DNA of 64,000 nt from Pedobacter frigidisoli (GCF_004331675.1 NZ_SJSN01000012.1:1-64000), one strand, 5' to 3'. Positions 1 through 9,272 are shown, numbered from the stretch's first letter. Translations and numbers: made by a program. The notes: a model not told the origin generated them from the letters alone.

Positions 1-162
1 AAAGGCGTCAAACTCCCCGTCATCCATCTCAAGGTACTTTTTTACCGTTCTGCGGTTACAGTTCAGCGCCTTGCTGATCTTTGAAGCTGAACGTCCGGCA
101 AGGGACATTCGCTTAATTTCATAATACATCATAAATTTGTTCAAGAATGCGTGCATATTCAT
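1..162 (-). CDS. istA: IS21-family transposase IstA, N-terminal part (runs off the window)
   Basis: The minus strand from ATG at 162 reads open to the window edge for 54 codons. The peptide contains an N-terminal helix-turn-helix typical of IstA: a stretch with MSLAGRSASKISKALN followed by CNRRTVKKYL. IstA binds the element ends and carries a DDE catalytic domain, which would lie outside the window. The family call rests on this HTH segment and on the end-like repeats just upstream. Catalytic residues, the partner IstB and the far end cannot be seen. Another transposase with a similar HTH is possible but less likely. Confidence 0.75.
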   Translation of the reverse strand, partial: MNMHAFLNKFMMYYEIKRMSLAGRSASKISKALNCNRRTVKKYLEMDDGEFDAF

Positions 163-279
163 CAGTTGTCGTAAGCCGATGAAGGTCGTATTAAACGGTG
201 GGGTTTAATTATCCTACCGTTTTTTTTGTGCACTCTTGTTGCCGTTTTTGGTGTATTCTTATTTGCCGATTTCTGTGCA
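1..279 (-). mobile_element. IS21-like insertion sequence, one end
   Basis: Upstream of the istA start, two similar segments of about 22 bases lie in tandem at about 230-273. Each has a core like TCTTGTTGCCGTTTT or TCTTATTTGCCGATTT. IS21 elements carry such multiple internal repeats at their ends. The outer tip is placed near 279 because the minus strand there begins TGCACAGAAATCGGC, compatible with the TG...CA ends of the family. A coding sequence coming from the right is broken exactly at this point. The target duplication cannot be checked because the other end is outside the window. Confidence 0.6.
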
Positions 280-315
280 GATTAACTTACTGATTACATT
301 CAGTCTTACTTTCAT
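274..315 (-). pseudogene. Start of a gene cut off by the IS21-like element
   Basis: A minus-strand ATG at 315 follows an AAAGGA-like ribosome site and encodes MKVRLNVISKLICT, which looks like the start of a signal peptide. It then runs into the insertion-sequence end at about 279. A triplet of 21-bp repeats at 429-491 lies about 115 bp upstream, in the same relative position as the repeats before the two large Rhs-like genes. I infer that a third gene of that regulon began here and lost its body to the insertion. The product cannot be known from 14 codons. Confidence 0.45.
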
Positions 316-428
316 GTTCACATTATCCTTTAAGCATTCATTATGAGCATCAGTAGATAGAATACCAAATCCCCCATAGAATGAATAAAAAACAAGGTGA
401 TCAAAAAATAAAAAAAGCCGCAATATTT

Positions 429-491
429 TTGACGAACGATGCTTATGAAGTGATATTCTAGGGTTTTCGAGTGACGAACGTGTTTCGCTAA
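429..491 (-). promoter_or_regulatory. Triple 21-bp direct repeat, copy A
   Basis: Three units of exactly 21 bp start at 429, 450 and 471: TTGACGAACG..., GTGATATTC... and GTGACGAACG.... The same arrangement occurs at 9210-9272 and 24837-24899, each time a short distance upstream of a large minus-strand Rhs-like gene. A spacing of two helical turns fits a regulator binding one DNA face. A LytTR-domain regulator is the natural candidate because that family uses direct repeats with this spacing and two such genes lie in the locus. The downstream gene here is truncated by the insertion sequence. Confidence 0.6.
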
Positions 492-665
492 CTATTTTGA
501 TTTCGACGAAAGGATATATGGACTTTCAAAATAGAGGAATGAATCTAATGACGAGAATTTGCAAAAATTTTTCTCTACAGGATCATTTAGGATCTAAGTG
601 CTGGGCGCTAATTTAAAACTAGGTTGCCTTGAATTAAAACTTGAATTCGGCTATAATTAGTAAAC

Positions 666-702
666 AGCAAAGCCTATCAGTTCATTTCTGATAGGCTTTG
701 CT
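666..702. terminator. Strong hairpin terminator
   Basis: A perfect 15-bp stem (666-680 with 688-702) encloses a 7-base loop and is followed by TTAATTTT on the plus strand. It could end transcripts arriving from either side. On the minus strand it would close the decayed cassette at 1012-1500. Confidence 0.7.
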
Positions 703-758
703 TTAATTTTCTATTCTGCAAGAGTTAAGGATTTAGATAACGATTCTTTAGCGGCCGT

Positions 759-830
759 TTAATCATACTGCCGATATGATATCGAAACAGCAAATCCCAG
801 CATCTCTATCGGGCCGTTGCTGTAATATTC
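759..830 (-). pseudogene. Remnant resembling the tail of an outer-membrane protein
   Basis: A 23-codon minus-strand stretch ends ...LGFAVSISYRQYD followed by TAA. The alternating polar and aromatic pattern resembles the last strand of an outer-membrane beta-barrel. No start or upstream body is present. The call is tentative and rests on composition only. Confidence 0.2.
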
Positions 831-833
831 TAT

Positions 834-861
834 CCTAAGACTATTAAAAGAAAGTCTTAGG
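834..861 (+). terminator. Hairpin, possible terminator
   Basis: CCTAAGAC at 834-841 pairs with GTCTTAGG at 854-861 across a 12-base A-rich loop and is followed by TTTTCATTTT on the plus strand. No gene is recognised immediately upstream on that strand. Confidence 0.4.
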
Positions 862-1011
862 TTTTCATTTTAAACTTAAGTGACCGCAAAATACGAAAGG
901 TGAAGCCAGGGGGGCAATGTTACGTCGCACTTATTCATGAACAAAATCTTCAAAGTTGCATTTTGGGGTTTCTCGCACTCTCTTCCAATTGTACAATAAT
1001 TTCTACGGAGT

Positions 1012-1322
1012 TTAATTATTTCCATTGGGGTATGTAAAAAAATCATCAATGAACTTCTTTGTAGTATCTCTTGTTGATTCTGGCAGATTATTTTAAATTC
1101 ACAATGTTTTGTATCAATATAGAATATTCTGTAGAATCTATATTTCTTAGCAAGTTCAGCATTACATATCGTATAAGCATATCCATATTGTTAATTTGCA
1201 CTATTTGATTTCATACAAGTGCAGTATTGCTCTGCGGCTTTTCCCCCATCCATTTGATCTGTGCATGAAAACAATGAAGTTGCCAATGCGAAAAGAATTG
1301 GTAAGTTCAATTTTGTGCACAT
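1012..1322 (-). pseudogene. Broken small lipoprotein gene, possible orphan immunity gene
   Basis: The minus strand from ATG at 1322 encodes a lipoprotein signal with a lipobox-like LFSC near residue 20, then a Cys-containing segment AAEQYCTCMK. An in-frame TAA at 1191-1193 stops it after 43 codons. The same frame resumes with QYGYAYTICNAELAKKYRF. After a frameshift it continues as NNLPESTRDTTKKFIDDFF and ends at a TAA at 1012. One stop plus one frameshift indicate a pseudogene of a protein of about 100 residues. It lies just downstream of a decayed toxin-like tail, so it may be a discarded immunity lipoprotein, though this is not shown. Confidence 0.6.
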
Positions 1323-1500
1323 TTTGATTTGGATCAATATGCGGGCCTATACCATTTGGGTTCTGAGTTGGTTCAAGGAGTTTAACCTCTTTTGATAAGA
1401 AGTTAATAAAACTATATGTGCCATAGATCTCGCATAACTATTCAATCCAAGTGATAAACTTTTCGAATTGTATTATTTTCTCAAAATAAAGCTAGGTTTT
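1323..1500 (-). pseudogene. Eroded coding remnant, possible displaced toxin tip
   Basis: One minus-strand frame reads as protein-like segments separated by stops: LYFEKIIQFEKFITWIE, stop, then IYGTYSFINFLSKEV and EPTQNPNGIGPHIDPNQNV. Proline-rich ends of this kind are common at the C-terminus of Rhs toxin tips, and the piece sits downstream of the intact toxin/immunity pair. It matches the arrangement at 16931-17145 in the second locus. The toxin class cannot be named. Confidence 0.3.
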
Positions 1501-1556
1501 AGATTGCCTAACAACAGATCGAAGATCTTATGTATATCAAAGGATCATAGATAAAG

Positions 1557-2246
1557 TCACTTTTTTTTATCTTTAACTCGTTCTTTGTGAATATCCGGAA
1601 CTTCTTCAAATAGAGGCATCATCAACATTGACGGAAGCCAATTGTTCACACCATATTGGATATCCTCATCGCTTATTTTTTTTGTTGAAGGTTCCGATCT
1701 AAGTATATTAAATGCGATTTCGTTAAATTCTTTTACTGAAATCTCAGCTAATCCTTTTTTAATGTTTTTTTTTAAAAGCTCAATAACTATTCTTAAGCGC
1801 AATATTATTTCTCCATAGATAGATATCCCCTCTAAATGTGCAACCTTGTCAAAACTTGACTCTATACCTGAAAATGCAAAATAATCTCCATCCTTAACAT
1901 AGAACCAATTTCCATCAGTGTGTTTACTATTACTATACTTTAAATGTGGCAAATCTTTCTCATCAACAGCTCTTTTTTCAGTCTTGACCTGGATAACTTT
2001 GTTAACTCCTCTTTTTGAGGGTTCTTCCGATATTACCCTCCCAAAAAGTAAATTACCATCATCTATTTCTCCTATATCTGTAGGCTCAAAGACGTTGTAT
2101 ACACTTAATAGATAATAATCTAACCCCTTGAAAGGCTTCAAAGAAAAGTACGAGCAGTAAACATAAGTATAGTTGATATCTTCTAATGATGTTATTTCCT
2201 TAAATGGAATATTACCTAATGGCAATTTAAAATAATGTACGTCCAT
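1557..2246 (-). CDS. Candidate immunity protein for the upstream Rhs toxin
   Basis: This encodes 229 residues with no signal peptide or membrane segment, so it is probably cytoplasmic. I do not recognise the family. The start lies 10 bp after the end of the Rhs toxin gene, on the same strand. In polymorphic-toxin loci this position is almost always the cognate immunity gene, protecting the cell against the toxin tip. The sequence is rich in aromatic and acidic residues in the first half and has a helical, Lys-rich second half ending in KDKKK. Its base composition is AT-rich like the toxin tip and unlike the Rhs core. The immunity role is inferred only from position. Confidence 0.65.
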   Translation of the reverse strand: MDVHYFKLPLGNIPFKEITSLEDINYTYVYCSYFSLKPFKGLDYYLLSVYNVFEPTDIGEIDDGNLLFGRVISEEPSKRGVNKVIQVKTEKRAVDEKDLPHLKYSNSKHTDGNWFYVKDGDYFAFSGIESSFDKVAHLEGISIYGEIILRLRIVIELLKKNIKKGLAEISVKEFNEIAFNILRSEPSTKKISDEDIQYGVNNWLPSMLMMPLFEEVPDIHKERVKDKKK

Positions 2247-2256
2247 ATATTCTTAT

Positions 2257-5200
2257 CTAAAAACTATTTTTCCAATTTGGGGCATTTTTTTCAAGCCAAA
2301 CCGTAGCTTTTTGTGCGTATTCGACATAGTCCTTTCTTTTGGGATCAAATGCATTCCGAATATTTGCCACAGCACCTTTGGATTTTGAATATTCTAGAAC
2401 TTTTTGTTCAACTGCTCTTAATAATCTTGGATCATCAATCCCATTCAAAACAGGTTCAATTTCCATTAGCAATCTTTCTGCCTTGCTGTACCGTTTGAAA
2501 ACATTAAAAGCTTTACCAATATAGGGTAGGCCTTTTTTAAGACCTTTATAGATAGAATTAAAACCACCTTTTAAACCAATGTCTGGCACTTCCATTTTTA
2601 TCAAAAATGGATTATAAGCGTACCCACCATTACTAACCGCTACAGTACGGTTTCTACCGAATATTTTAACCTCAATCTCTCTTGGAAATAACCCGTAATA
2701 TATATTATTCCAAAAACCATGGACCGGCTCCATAACTTTTTTTCCAGTTATGTTAACTTCCTTCAAGAGAATGGCCATAGTTGTGTCAGCTTTCATCCCG
2801 TCAGGATCAATCATCAAGACTGGATTATTCATCCCATAACTATATGTAGATATGTCATCAGTGCCCTCCGCCAATGGATCCACAACATTCCACCTTCCAA
2901 TGACCGGATCATAGAACCTTGCGCCGTAATCATACTGCTCGCCCAGCTCATCCTGTACCTCCTTGCCATTATAGAGATACTTGTTGCTCCCTACGGATAC
3001 CGAGTTCCTTTTCCCAAATGCGTAATAATCATCCTGCTGTAGCCTCCGCACAGCCCCACCGTAAATATCAAAAGAATAACGCACATTTCCAAGGTGGTCC
3101 GAGAGATTGTACTGATAGGTATATACTCCATTGTTGTTCTGGGCAATTCCCTCATCCGTGTGGATGATCTCAATATTGTTGCCACTATACTCTATCCCAG
3201 AGATATACCTCCTGATGTTACCGTTCGAGTTCTTGGTAAGCTTTGTGCCAGTCGCATCATAGGTGTAGGCCACGGACACCCCAAACTTTGTGGCCGTGCT
3301 CGGCAGGTTCAGCATGTTGTAGATAATCGTCATCCCGTTCCGCCCATCAGTTGTCGCACTGCCGTTGGCATCATAGCCATAGTCCTGCGTGGTCACGTTC
3401 GCCACCGATCTCAGCATGTTGCCGCCATTGTGATAGGTATACAGGTTCGCCCCCGTGCCGTCCCTGTTCAGGCTGGCGATATTGCCCATCAGGTCATAGG
3501 TCAGCTCCTCGCTCATATTGATCCCAGAGCTGACCCCCTTGGTCAGCCTGTTCAGCCCATCATACTCATATCGGTAGGCATTAGCCAATGTACCATTGCC
3601 CGCCCCCCATAGCGAGCTCGAGATGTTCCCGTTGTACTGCCTCCGTGCGCTTGGCACAGCGCTGTTGTCATCATAGTTTAGCAACAGGCTGAACTGGTCC
3701 GACCTGCTAGAGCTCAGCCAGCCACGCTCATTGTAGCTATAGCCAGTGGTCTGCATCCCGCCCGCCAGCTGCTTGTTCAGCAACTGGCCCAGCTCGTTAT
3801 AGCTCAGCTCACTCAGCAGCACATTGTCACCAACAGTGCTGCCGCTGGTAATCTGGCTACGGGCCTGTTTCTTCCTCCCCACATGGTCGTAGGTATAAAT
3901 GTTGGCAATGGTGGTGTTCAGTACGGCGGTATGGTGGATACGGTTAGAGCTAAGTACCTCTCCCGTAAACCCATAGGTAATCGAAAGCTCATCATAGTTG
4001 TCGGTATTCTGGGTATCCGACAGATAGTGCTGCGCATAGGATCTCACCATCTTGCCCAGGTCGTCATAGTAGCTCACCGTCCATAGCCAGTTACTTGTTC
4101 CCAACACCTTTACCTTGCTTGCTGTCGCCAGCCCTTTCGTCCTTGTGCTGAATGAGAGCGATTGGTCATAGGGCATCCCCGGGGCAGTGTAGTCATCATA
4201 GTAGCTCATGCTCAGGTACTCTCCGATGCTCCCTTGCGGGATTGCATTGTTTGTGTAGCCCGTACTCCCATCGGCGGTATTTCTAACCTCATAGGCACTA
4301 TTGACATTGGCTATCGACTGGAAGTCCGCACGATAGTTGTTGTTCGCCGCGCCACCGTGCAGGTCGTCCACGTAACTCCCCGTAAGCACCGAGCGTCCAA
4401 ACGCGTCATACTTGGTGAACAGCCATTCCTGCGGGCTCTTTCCACGCTGCACCGCGTCCTGGCTCATCACTAACTGATCAAGCTTATTGTAGACCAGATA
4501 CTCCCATCCCTTGCCCGGGAGCTTCTTCTCTACCACCCTGTTCCTGCCATCGTACCTGTAGGCGTAGATATAGTTGTTGAAGTTTGCATCATTGTCCGCA
4601 AAGCTGGTGATGCCCGCCCCATTCTCGTTAAGGGCTGGTGGCAACACGTACCTCAGGTTCCCAAGGTCATCATAGAGGTAATACGTACTTAGGCTCCTTG
4701 TATCAGTCTCCCATACCCGCTTCAGCACCACCCGGCCCTCCAGGTCCTTATATTCATCCACCTTGCCCATGTTCCCATCGGAAGTCTTCCAGTTCTCGTC
4801 ACGGCTGGTGGTACGATAAAGCCGGCCCGCAACATAGCTACCACTACTGGAGGCACCGCCACCATTCACCGCCCACAGCCTTACCTCCCCCGCATTCGTG
4901 CCATACTCCAATCGCTGGGTATGGCCAGCGGATAGCTGCCAGGCGGCACCGGGCGATCCCTGCTGCTCTACCCTGTTCAGTGGGCTCGGCTCGAACTGCG
5001 TCTGCGCAAAGGGATAGGTATTTACCGACACCCCGGTTGGTGGCGAAGCGTAGAAGCCGCCCTGCGAGGCGGCCGCACCCGACCTGAAGCTGCCGTTGGC
5101 AGTTCCAGGCAAGTCCACATAAGGCAGGTATTTCCTTGCCTCACGCCCAAATGCATCATATTCCACAGGTTGGATAATATCCTTTCCACTCGGGCTCGCC

Positions 5201-5436
5201 TGCCACTGCACGCTCTGTAGCGGACGGCCAAGGCCATCAAGGTATTGGATCGTCCGGTTTGCACCCGCAACGCCAAGCGTAGAGAGCGATGCACCAGTCT
5301 TCTTGTCCGGAACCCTGACCGTGGTCTCCACAATATAGTTTTGGTTCCCGCTCGGTGACTGGCCATAGGCAGCCCCACCCATCGGCAAAGACAATATCGC
5401 CAATAGCCTATATATAGATATTCTGTTGTTCAACAT
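2257..5436 (-). CDS. Rhs repeat protein with DUF6443 N-terminus and an unrecognised C-terminal toxin tip
   Basis: This 1059-residue protein begins with a signal peptide (AILSLPMGGAAYGQ), so it is probably exported. Residues about 30-170 match the DUF6443 region found at the front of Bacteroidota Rhs proteins (YLDGLGRPLQSVQWQ). Many YD/Rhs repeats follow. The Rhs-associated core near residues 840-880 has YNGKEVQDELGEQ, YGARFYDPVIGRWNVVDPLA and a closing DPDGM. The last 180 residues are a variable tip, which in this family is the released toxin. It is Lys-rich, contains RNAFDPKRKDYVEYAQKA near the end, and fits no toxin class I can name. The gene is GC-rich through the core and turns AT-rich in the tip, as expected after tip exchange. 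It lies 49 bp after the 1213-residue partner gene. Confidence 0.9.
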   Translation of the reverse strand: MLNNRISIYRLLAILSLPMGGAAYGQSPSGNQNYIVETTVRVPDKKTGASLSTLGVAGANRTIQYLDGLGRPLQSVQWQASPSGKDIIQPVEYDAFGREARKYLPYVDLPGTANGSFRSGAAASQGGFYASPPTGVSVNTYPFAQTQFEPSPLNRVEQQGSPGAAWQLSAGHTQRLEYGTNAGEVRLWAVNGGGASSSGSYVAGRLYRTTSRDENWKTSDGNMGKVDEYKDLEGRVVLKRVWETDTRSLSTYYLYDDLGNLRYVLPPALNENGAGITSFADNDANFNNYIYAYRYDGRNRVVEKKLPGKGWEYLVYNKLDQLVMSQDAVQRGKSPQEWLFTKYDAFGRSVLTGSYVDDLHGGAANNNYRADFQSIANVNSAYEVRNTADGSTGYTNNAIPQGSIGEYLSMSYYDDYTAPGMPYDQSLSFSTRTKGLATASKVKVLGTSNWLWTVSYYDDLGKMVRSYAQHYLSDTQNTDNYDELSITYGFTGEVLSSNRIHHTAVLNTTIANIYTYDHVGRKKQARSQITSGSTVGDNVLLSELSYNELGQLLNKQLAGGMQTTGYSYNERGWLSSSRSDQFSLLLNYDDNSAVPSARRQYNGNISSSLWGAGNGTLANAYRYEYDGLNRLTKGVSSGINMSEELTYDLMGNIASLNRDGTGANLYTYHNGGNMLRSVANVTTQDYGYDANGSATTDGRNGMTIIYNMLNLPSTATKFGVSVAYTYDATGTKLTKNSNGNIRRYISGIEYSGNNIEIIHTDEGIAQNNNGVYTYQYNLSDHLGNVRYSFDIYGGAVRRLQQDDYYAFGKRNSVSVGSNKYLYNGKEVQDELGEQYDYGARFYDPVIGRWNVVDPLAEGTDDISTYSYGMNNPVLMIDPDGMKADTTMAILLKEVNITGKKVMEPVHGFWNNIYYGLFPREIEVKIFGRNRTVAVSNGGYAYNPFLIKMEVPDIGLKGGFNSIYKGLKKGLPYIGKAFNVFKRYSKAERLLMEIEPVLNGIDDPRLLRAVEQKVLEYSKSKGAVANIRNAFDPKRKDYVEYAQKATVWLEKNAPNWKNSF

Positions 5437-5485
5437 GTTATTGTTACTTTTATCGTGATTCCCTTAAACCCTTATCCATACTTTC

Positions 5486-8400
5486 CTAATGTGGCGGCAC
5501 AACTTCTGGCTCCTCTGGTGGTGGAATAATGGGGTCAGACTCATCACACCATACCTCGAAGATGAACTTACCGTTCTGGATGTAGTAGAGCTTGTACCCT
5601 ATGTGTCCAGCCCCAGTCTCCCGCAGGGTATAATACCCAGTCGGCGCCAATGTAGTTAGCGATTGATCCGTATAAAACCTCGCCTCCGGAACCGACGGGC
5701 CACCTACTGGGATTGGTACGGCACCCAGGTACCTAACCGAATAGAGTGGCTGATAGAGCATTGGGGTCTCCGGACCATTGGACGGACATACCTCGTACCT
5801 GAGGGTGGAAAAGGCCGTTTGGTAGTTATGTACCAAGGGCAGATCACCCCCGCCTGGGTTCGTTGTACCCCCACCAGCCCAGTCACAGTCCACTACCTGA
5901 CCGGCATAGTTGTAGCAGTAGCTCTTGGTGATATCGCCATTGTCGTCCCTGATATACTTGAGGCGTTGGAAATCGTCATAATCATAGCTCATAGTCATCC
6001 CCTTAGGATCGGTCATACTCGTCATCCCAACTAAGGGTTTGTAGGTATAGCCAGTAATGAAGGCACTGGGAAGAGCCGACCTGAGTTGACCGGCGACCGC
6101 AGCAACATCCACATCACTTGGATTGCTAGCATTTATGGTATTCATGGAGGTTGTACTAAGTGCAGCCGCTAGTGAGCTGTAGTCAACATTTTTTGCCTCT
6201 ATTATGGGATACTGATTGCGATAGGAATATAAATAGCTTATCGGAGATCCACCGTTTACCTTTATGGTCCTAGGCTTGCCGTTCTGGTCATGAAAGGAAT
6301 AAGATATCTTCTCCCTATAATGTGTCGGGATATGAAGAAAATCATAGCGATCTCCCAAGTTCATTTGATCTGATTCAGCAACCAATGTCCGTCTTAAAGA
6401 GAAAATTTTCGATGAACCAATAGGGTCGTATCCAAATTCGCTTATTACCCCACCCACCATGTGCTCAATGCCCTGATCACTCTTCACGGTAACCTGCTCA
6501 ATCGGCTGATTTAAAATATTGTACTCTAAAAGTGAAGCTAAGAGTGGAGAAGAGCTGGCATTTGATTCATAGTCCTTGGGATAATAAAAACGGCTAATCA
6601 AAGTACTTCCATTGCTGGTGTTGCCCGAAACCTCCTTAAGATTAAAACCATTAACGGAATATTGATAAGATTTCATTGTAGGCAGCGAAACACCATTGTT
6701 GATCTCGACAACAGTATCCACTTGGACAGCGTATGCGTCAGTCGAAATGGGATAGGAAGCAGCATACAATGCATTAAGAATGACTTGATTACTAGCAGAG
6801 AAATTCATTTGTATCGAGGGGCCAATCTTGACACCATATGTAGTGTAAGCGGATCCTGGGACGACACCATACTTGTACGCTTCTTTTCTAACGAGTACAT
6901 TCCCCGATTTAAAAACTTCCTTACTTAACAAGAGTCCCCTTTTCCAATCTTGTGAGGAATTTGGAGGGAAGGGAAATCCGCTGGTGTTATTGATATCATT
7001 TGCCTCTGAAAAATTACTAAACCGAGAGATGATTTTTCCATTATCGCCTGACCCTAAAACGGTTTTGGTCACCTGGGAATAACCTAGATAGGAGGATTTG
7101 GTATTCACAAGCGTAGAGTTGGAGGCTGAGCTATACACTCTATAGGTACAGGTATAATCTGCTGACCATCCAGATCCCGAGGCGATACTTGTTTGATAGA
7201 CATAATTTGGAATGTTACCAACCTGCCCTGAGGACTTTGCAGTAGATGGAATATTATAATCGTATGTCTCGATGATCTCGGGTCCAAAAAGAGGTTTTTT
7301 AGTTATCTTTCTAATCCTTAGACCAGGGCCGCCAATTTCTACAGCCTGTTGAGTAGCGACCTGATTCATACTTGTCACTAAAAATATATGAAAGAAAAGA
7401 TATGGATTTCCTGCATACTCACTAATCATATCGACCTTAAGCTTATAATTACCTGGCTCTAAGGATAAAATGGTTCCGTTGATTATTGAGACTTCCGAAT
7501 TATCGGGCTTAACAATCTTTCCCCAAATGGTACAAGAACAATAAGTATCTACACCTTCTGTTAAGAATCTAACAGTTGTATTTACATTACCCATTTCTGA
7601 TGAAATAGTAAAGTCTTTCTCAAAATAGAAATCAGTACTTGTATTATTATTATTACCTGCAAGTGCTGCTAAATAGTACTCCTGATCCAACATGGTACTT
7701 TCCATTGTCGTAAACCTATTGCCTTCAAGTTCGAAATCTGTAGTTCCCCCTGTTGGGTAAATGATTGATTTAAGACTGCATTCAATCGAAGCACCCTCAT
7801 TGGCATTTTTATCTGCGCCTTTCCTTAGTCCATTCAATTGTTCATAGTAAGAAACCGATGTCGTGTTATTTGCGCCATTGGAATACCCCCAGTGATCCTG
7901 TGCATTGGAATTCCTATATGGAAGTCCTTGTCCGTAATAGTACAGGAATTTGTATGGCTTATTCATTTTTGTATTTGATTCCTCTCGCAAAGAATCCAGC
8001 CTCAGACGCTTATGATCCGTATTTGAATATAGATTTATACCACCAGTTCCGGTATTATTATTCTCGAAATAACTAGTAAAGAATTTGAAACGCTTGAGAA
8101 TTCCATTATCGGATCCAAGAATATCAATTCTGTCAAGCATGTGGTCTCCATTACAATCAAGCCTTGCTGGTCCCTCATAAAAATTTATGGTGCCATTTTT
8201 GAAGATAATAGACTGTAACTTTTGAGCCGTTATCAAATTGTAGTTGAAATTATACCCTGTATATTTTTGGCACTCATTTAAAATTGTTTCCGGAATGTAT
8301 ACTTTCTCTGTGCCCTTAGTCAAATAATTTATGTTATGTGAGGTATAGGTAAAATTTACCTTATTGGATTTGGCATCTTCAATCTCGGTCACGTACCAAC

Positions 8401-9127
8401 TGGTGGCATCGAAAAAATATTGTCCATCTGTCATTACTCCTTGGCCTTGATAGCGAGTGTCACTTTCAGAATATTCACGCTGACCGAACTTATACTTCAC
8501 GCCCGAAGCATTAGTAATTATCCAATCATATCCATTGACATCTCTTTGGATCTTAATGTTCGGGTTAGCAGGCATTAATTTGAAACTATCGTACTCATCC
8601 TCAAAAAAGCTAAAGCTTAAATCCCCAACATTTACATGATAAAGATCCTGTTCCGAATCAGTCGTACCACGATAGGTACCCAATAGAAAAGCATCTCTCG
8701 TTGCGGTATTCATTTGATTATTCACAAAATTGCTTATCGTTTGAGCGGTCCCATAGCTGTCTGGCAAACCTCTTACTACTCTACTAATCATACCTCCAGC
8801 ATTAAGGGACCAGCCGGTTCCTACCCAAGAGGCGATATCATCTACCTTTACACCACCGGCATGATAGGATAGCCCAATATCTAAACTTATATCTCCATCC
8901 TTAATTTGCCACATCGGTATTCCAATATTTGGAACGCCAGTATACTCTCCAACGGGAAGTTCAAGAAATTTGCCAAGGGATGCTGCATTTGGAGAGGGTG
9001 CTAGTACAGATACCATGTCCCCTGAGATGCTTGGTTGATTCATCTGAGCATTAGCCTTCCAACATATTGCAAGATTGCCAACTGCAGCTAATAACATTAA
9101 GGTAAAATAATTTTTAAAGTATTCCAT
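5486..9127 (-). CDS. Large secreted Rhs-like protein, upstream partner of the toxin protein
   Basis: This encodes 1213 residues with an N-terminal signal sequence. The first part is a mostly beta region with the recurrent opening seen in such proteins: FLELPVGEYTGVPNIGIP, then ISLDIGLSYHAGGVKV and GTGWSLNAGGMISR. The C-terminal third has YD/Rhs-like repeats (MTSMTDPKGMTMSYDYDDF). The last 100 residues are Pro-rich and end PPPEEPEVVPPH. Bacteroidota often place such a protein directly before an Rhs core protein. The two may form one shell or a delivery complex, but that is inference. It probably has its own promoter: triple 21-bp repeats lie at 9210-9272, about 85-145 bp upstream. The paralogue at 20804-24781 has a different C-terminus. 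Confidence 0.85.
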   Translation of the reverse strand: MEYFKNYFTLMLLAAVGNLAICWKANAQMNQPSISGDMVSVLAPSPNAASLGKFLELPVGEYTGVPNIGIPMWQIKDGDISLDIGLSYHAGGVKVDDIASWVGTGWSLNAGGMISRVVRGLPDSYGTAQTISNFVNNQMNTATRDAFLLGTYRGTTDSEQDLYHVNVGDLSFSFFEDEYDSFKLMPANPNIKIQRDVNGYDWIITNASGVKYKFGQREYSESDTRYQGQGVMTDGQYFFDATSWYVTEIEDAKSNKVNFTYTSHNINYLTKGTEKVYIPETILNECQKYTGYNFNYNLITAQKLQSIIFKNGTINFYEGPARLDCNGDHMLDRIDILGSDNGILKRFKFFTSYFENNNTGTGGINLYSNTDHKRLRLDSLREESNTKMNKPYKFLYYYGQGLPYRNSNAQDHWGYSNGANNTTSVSYYEQLNGLRKGADKNANEGASIECSLKSIIYPTGGTTDFELEGNRFTTMESTMLDQEYYLAALAGNNNNTSTDFYFEKDFTISSEMGNVNTTVRFLTEGVDTYCSCTIWGKIVKPDNSEVSIINGTILSLEPGNYKLKVDMISEYAGNPYLFFHIFLVTSMNQVATQQAVEIGGPGLRIRKITKKPLFGPEIIETYDYNIPSTAKSSGQVGNIPNYVYQTSIASGSGWSADYTCTYRVYSSASNSTLVNTKSSYLGYSQVTKTVLGSGDNGKIISRFSNFSEANDINNTSGFPFPPNSSQDWKRGLLLSKEVFKSGNVLVRKEAYKYGVVPGSAYTTYGVKIGPSIQMNFSASNQVILNALYAASYPISTDAYAVQVDTVVEINNGVSLPTMKSYQYSVNGFNLKEVSGNTSNGSTLISRFYYPKDYESNASSSPLLASLLEYNILNQPIEQVTVKSDQGIEHMVGGVISEFGYDPIGSSKIFSLRRTLVAESDQMNLGDRYDFLHIPTHYREKISYSFHDQNGKPRTIKVNGGSPISYLYSYRNQYPIIEAKNVDYSSLAAALSTTSMNTINASNPSDVDVAAVAGQLRSALPSAFITGYTYKPLVGMTSMTDPKGMTMSYDYDDFQRLKYIRDDNGDITKSYCYNYAGQVVDCDWAGGGTTNPGGGDLPLVHNYQTAFSTLRYEVCPSNGPETPMLYQPLYSVRYLGAVPIPVGGPSVPEARFYTDQSLTTLAPTGYYTLRETGAGHIGYKLYYIQNGKFIFEVWCDESDPIIPPPEEPEVVPPH

Positions 9128-9209
9128 ATAGCTTTTTGGTTCTAATCCACATCTATTTGCCTAGTATAATCCCCAATTTGGTGATGAAGAAATATTAGAC
9201 AAAATCTTT

Positions 9210-9272
9210 TTGACAAACGATGCTTTTAGAGTGATATCCGAAGCTTTTGGAGTGACGAACGTAATTCAAGCT
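9210..9272 (-). promoter_or_regulatory. Triple 21-bp direct repeat, copy B
   Basis: Units start at 9210 (TTGACAAACGATGC...), 9231 (GTGATATCCGAAGC...) and 9252 (GTGACGAACG...), exactly 21 bp apart. Units 1 and 2 are nearly identical to those of copy A at 429-491. The site lies between the end of the GspF-like gene and the start of the 1213-residue Rhs-like gene, so it most likely controls the latter. A LytTR regulator is the proposed binder. Confidence 0.65.

Noticed and set aside
429..491. The 21-bp repeats as a small CRISPR array
   Set aside because: Units are contiguous with 21-bp period, have no spacers of unique sequence, and recur at promoters. No cas genes are present.
3094..3612. Long plus-strand open frame inside the first Rhs gene
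   Set aside because: It is antisense to well-conserved Rhs core coding sequence and the peptide has no domain. Similar antisense frames occur throughout both Rhs genes because of their codon composition.
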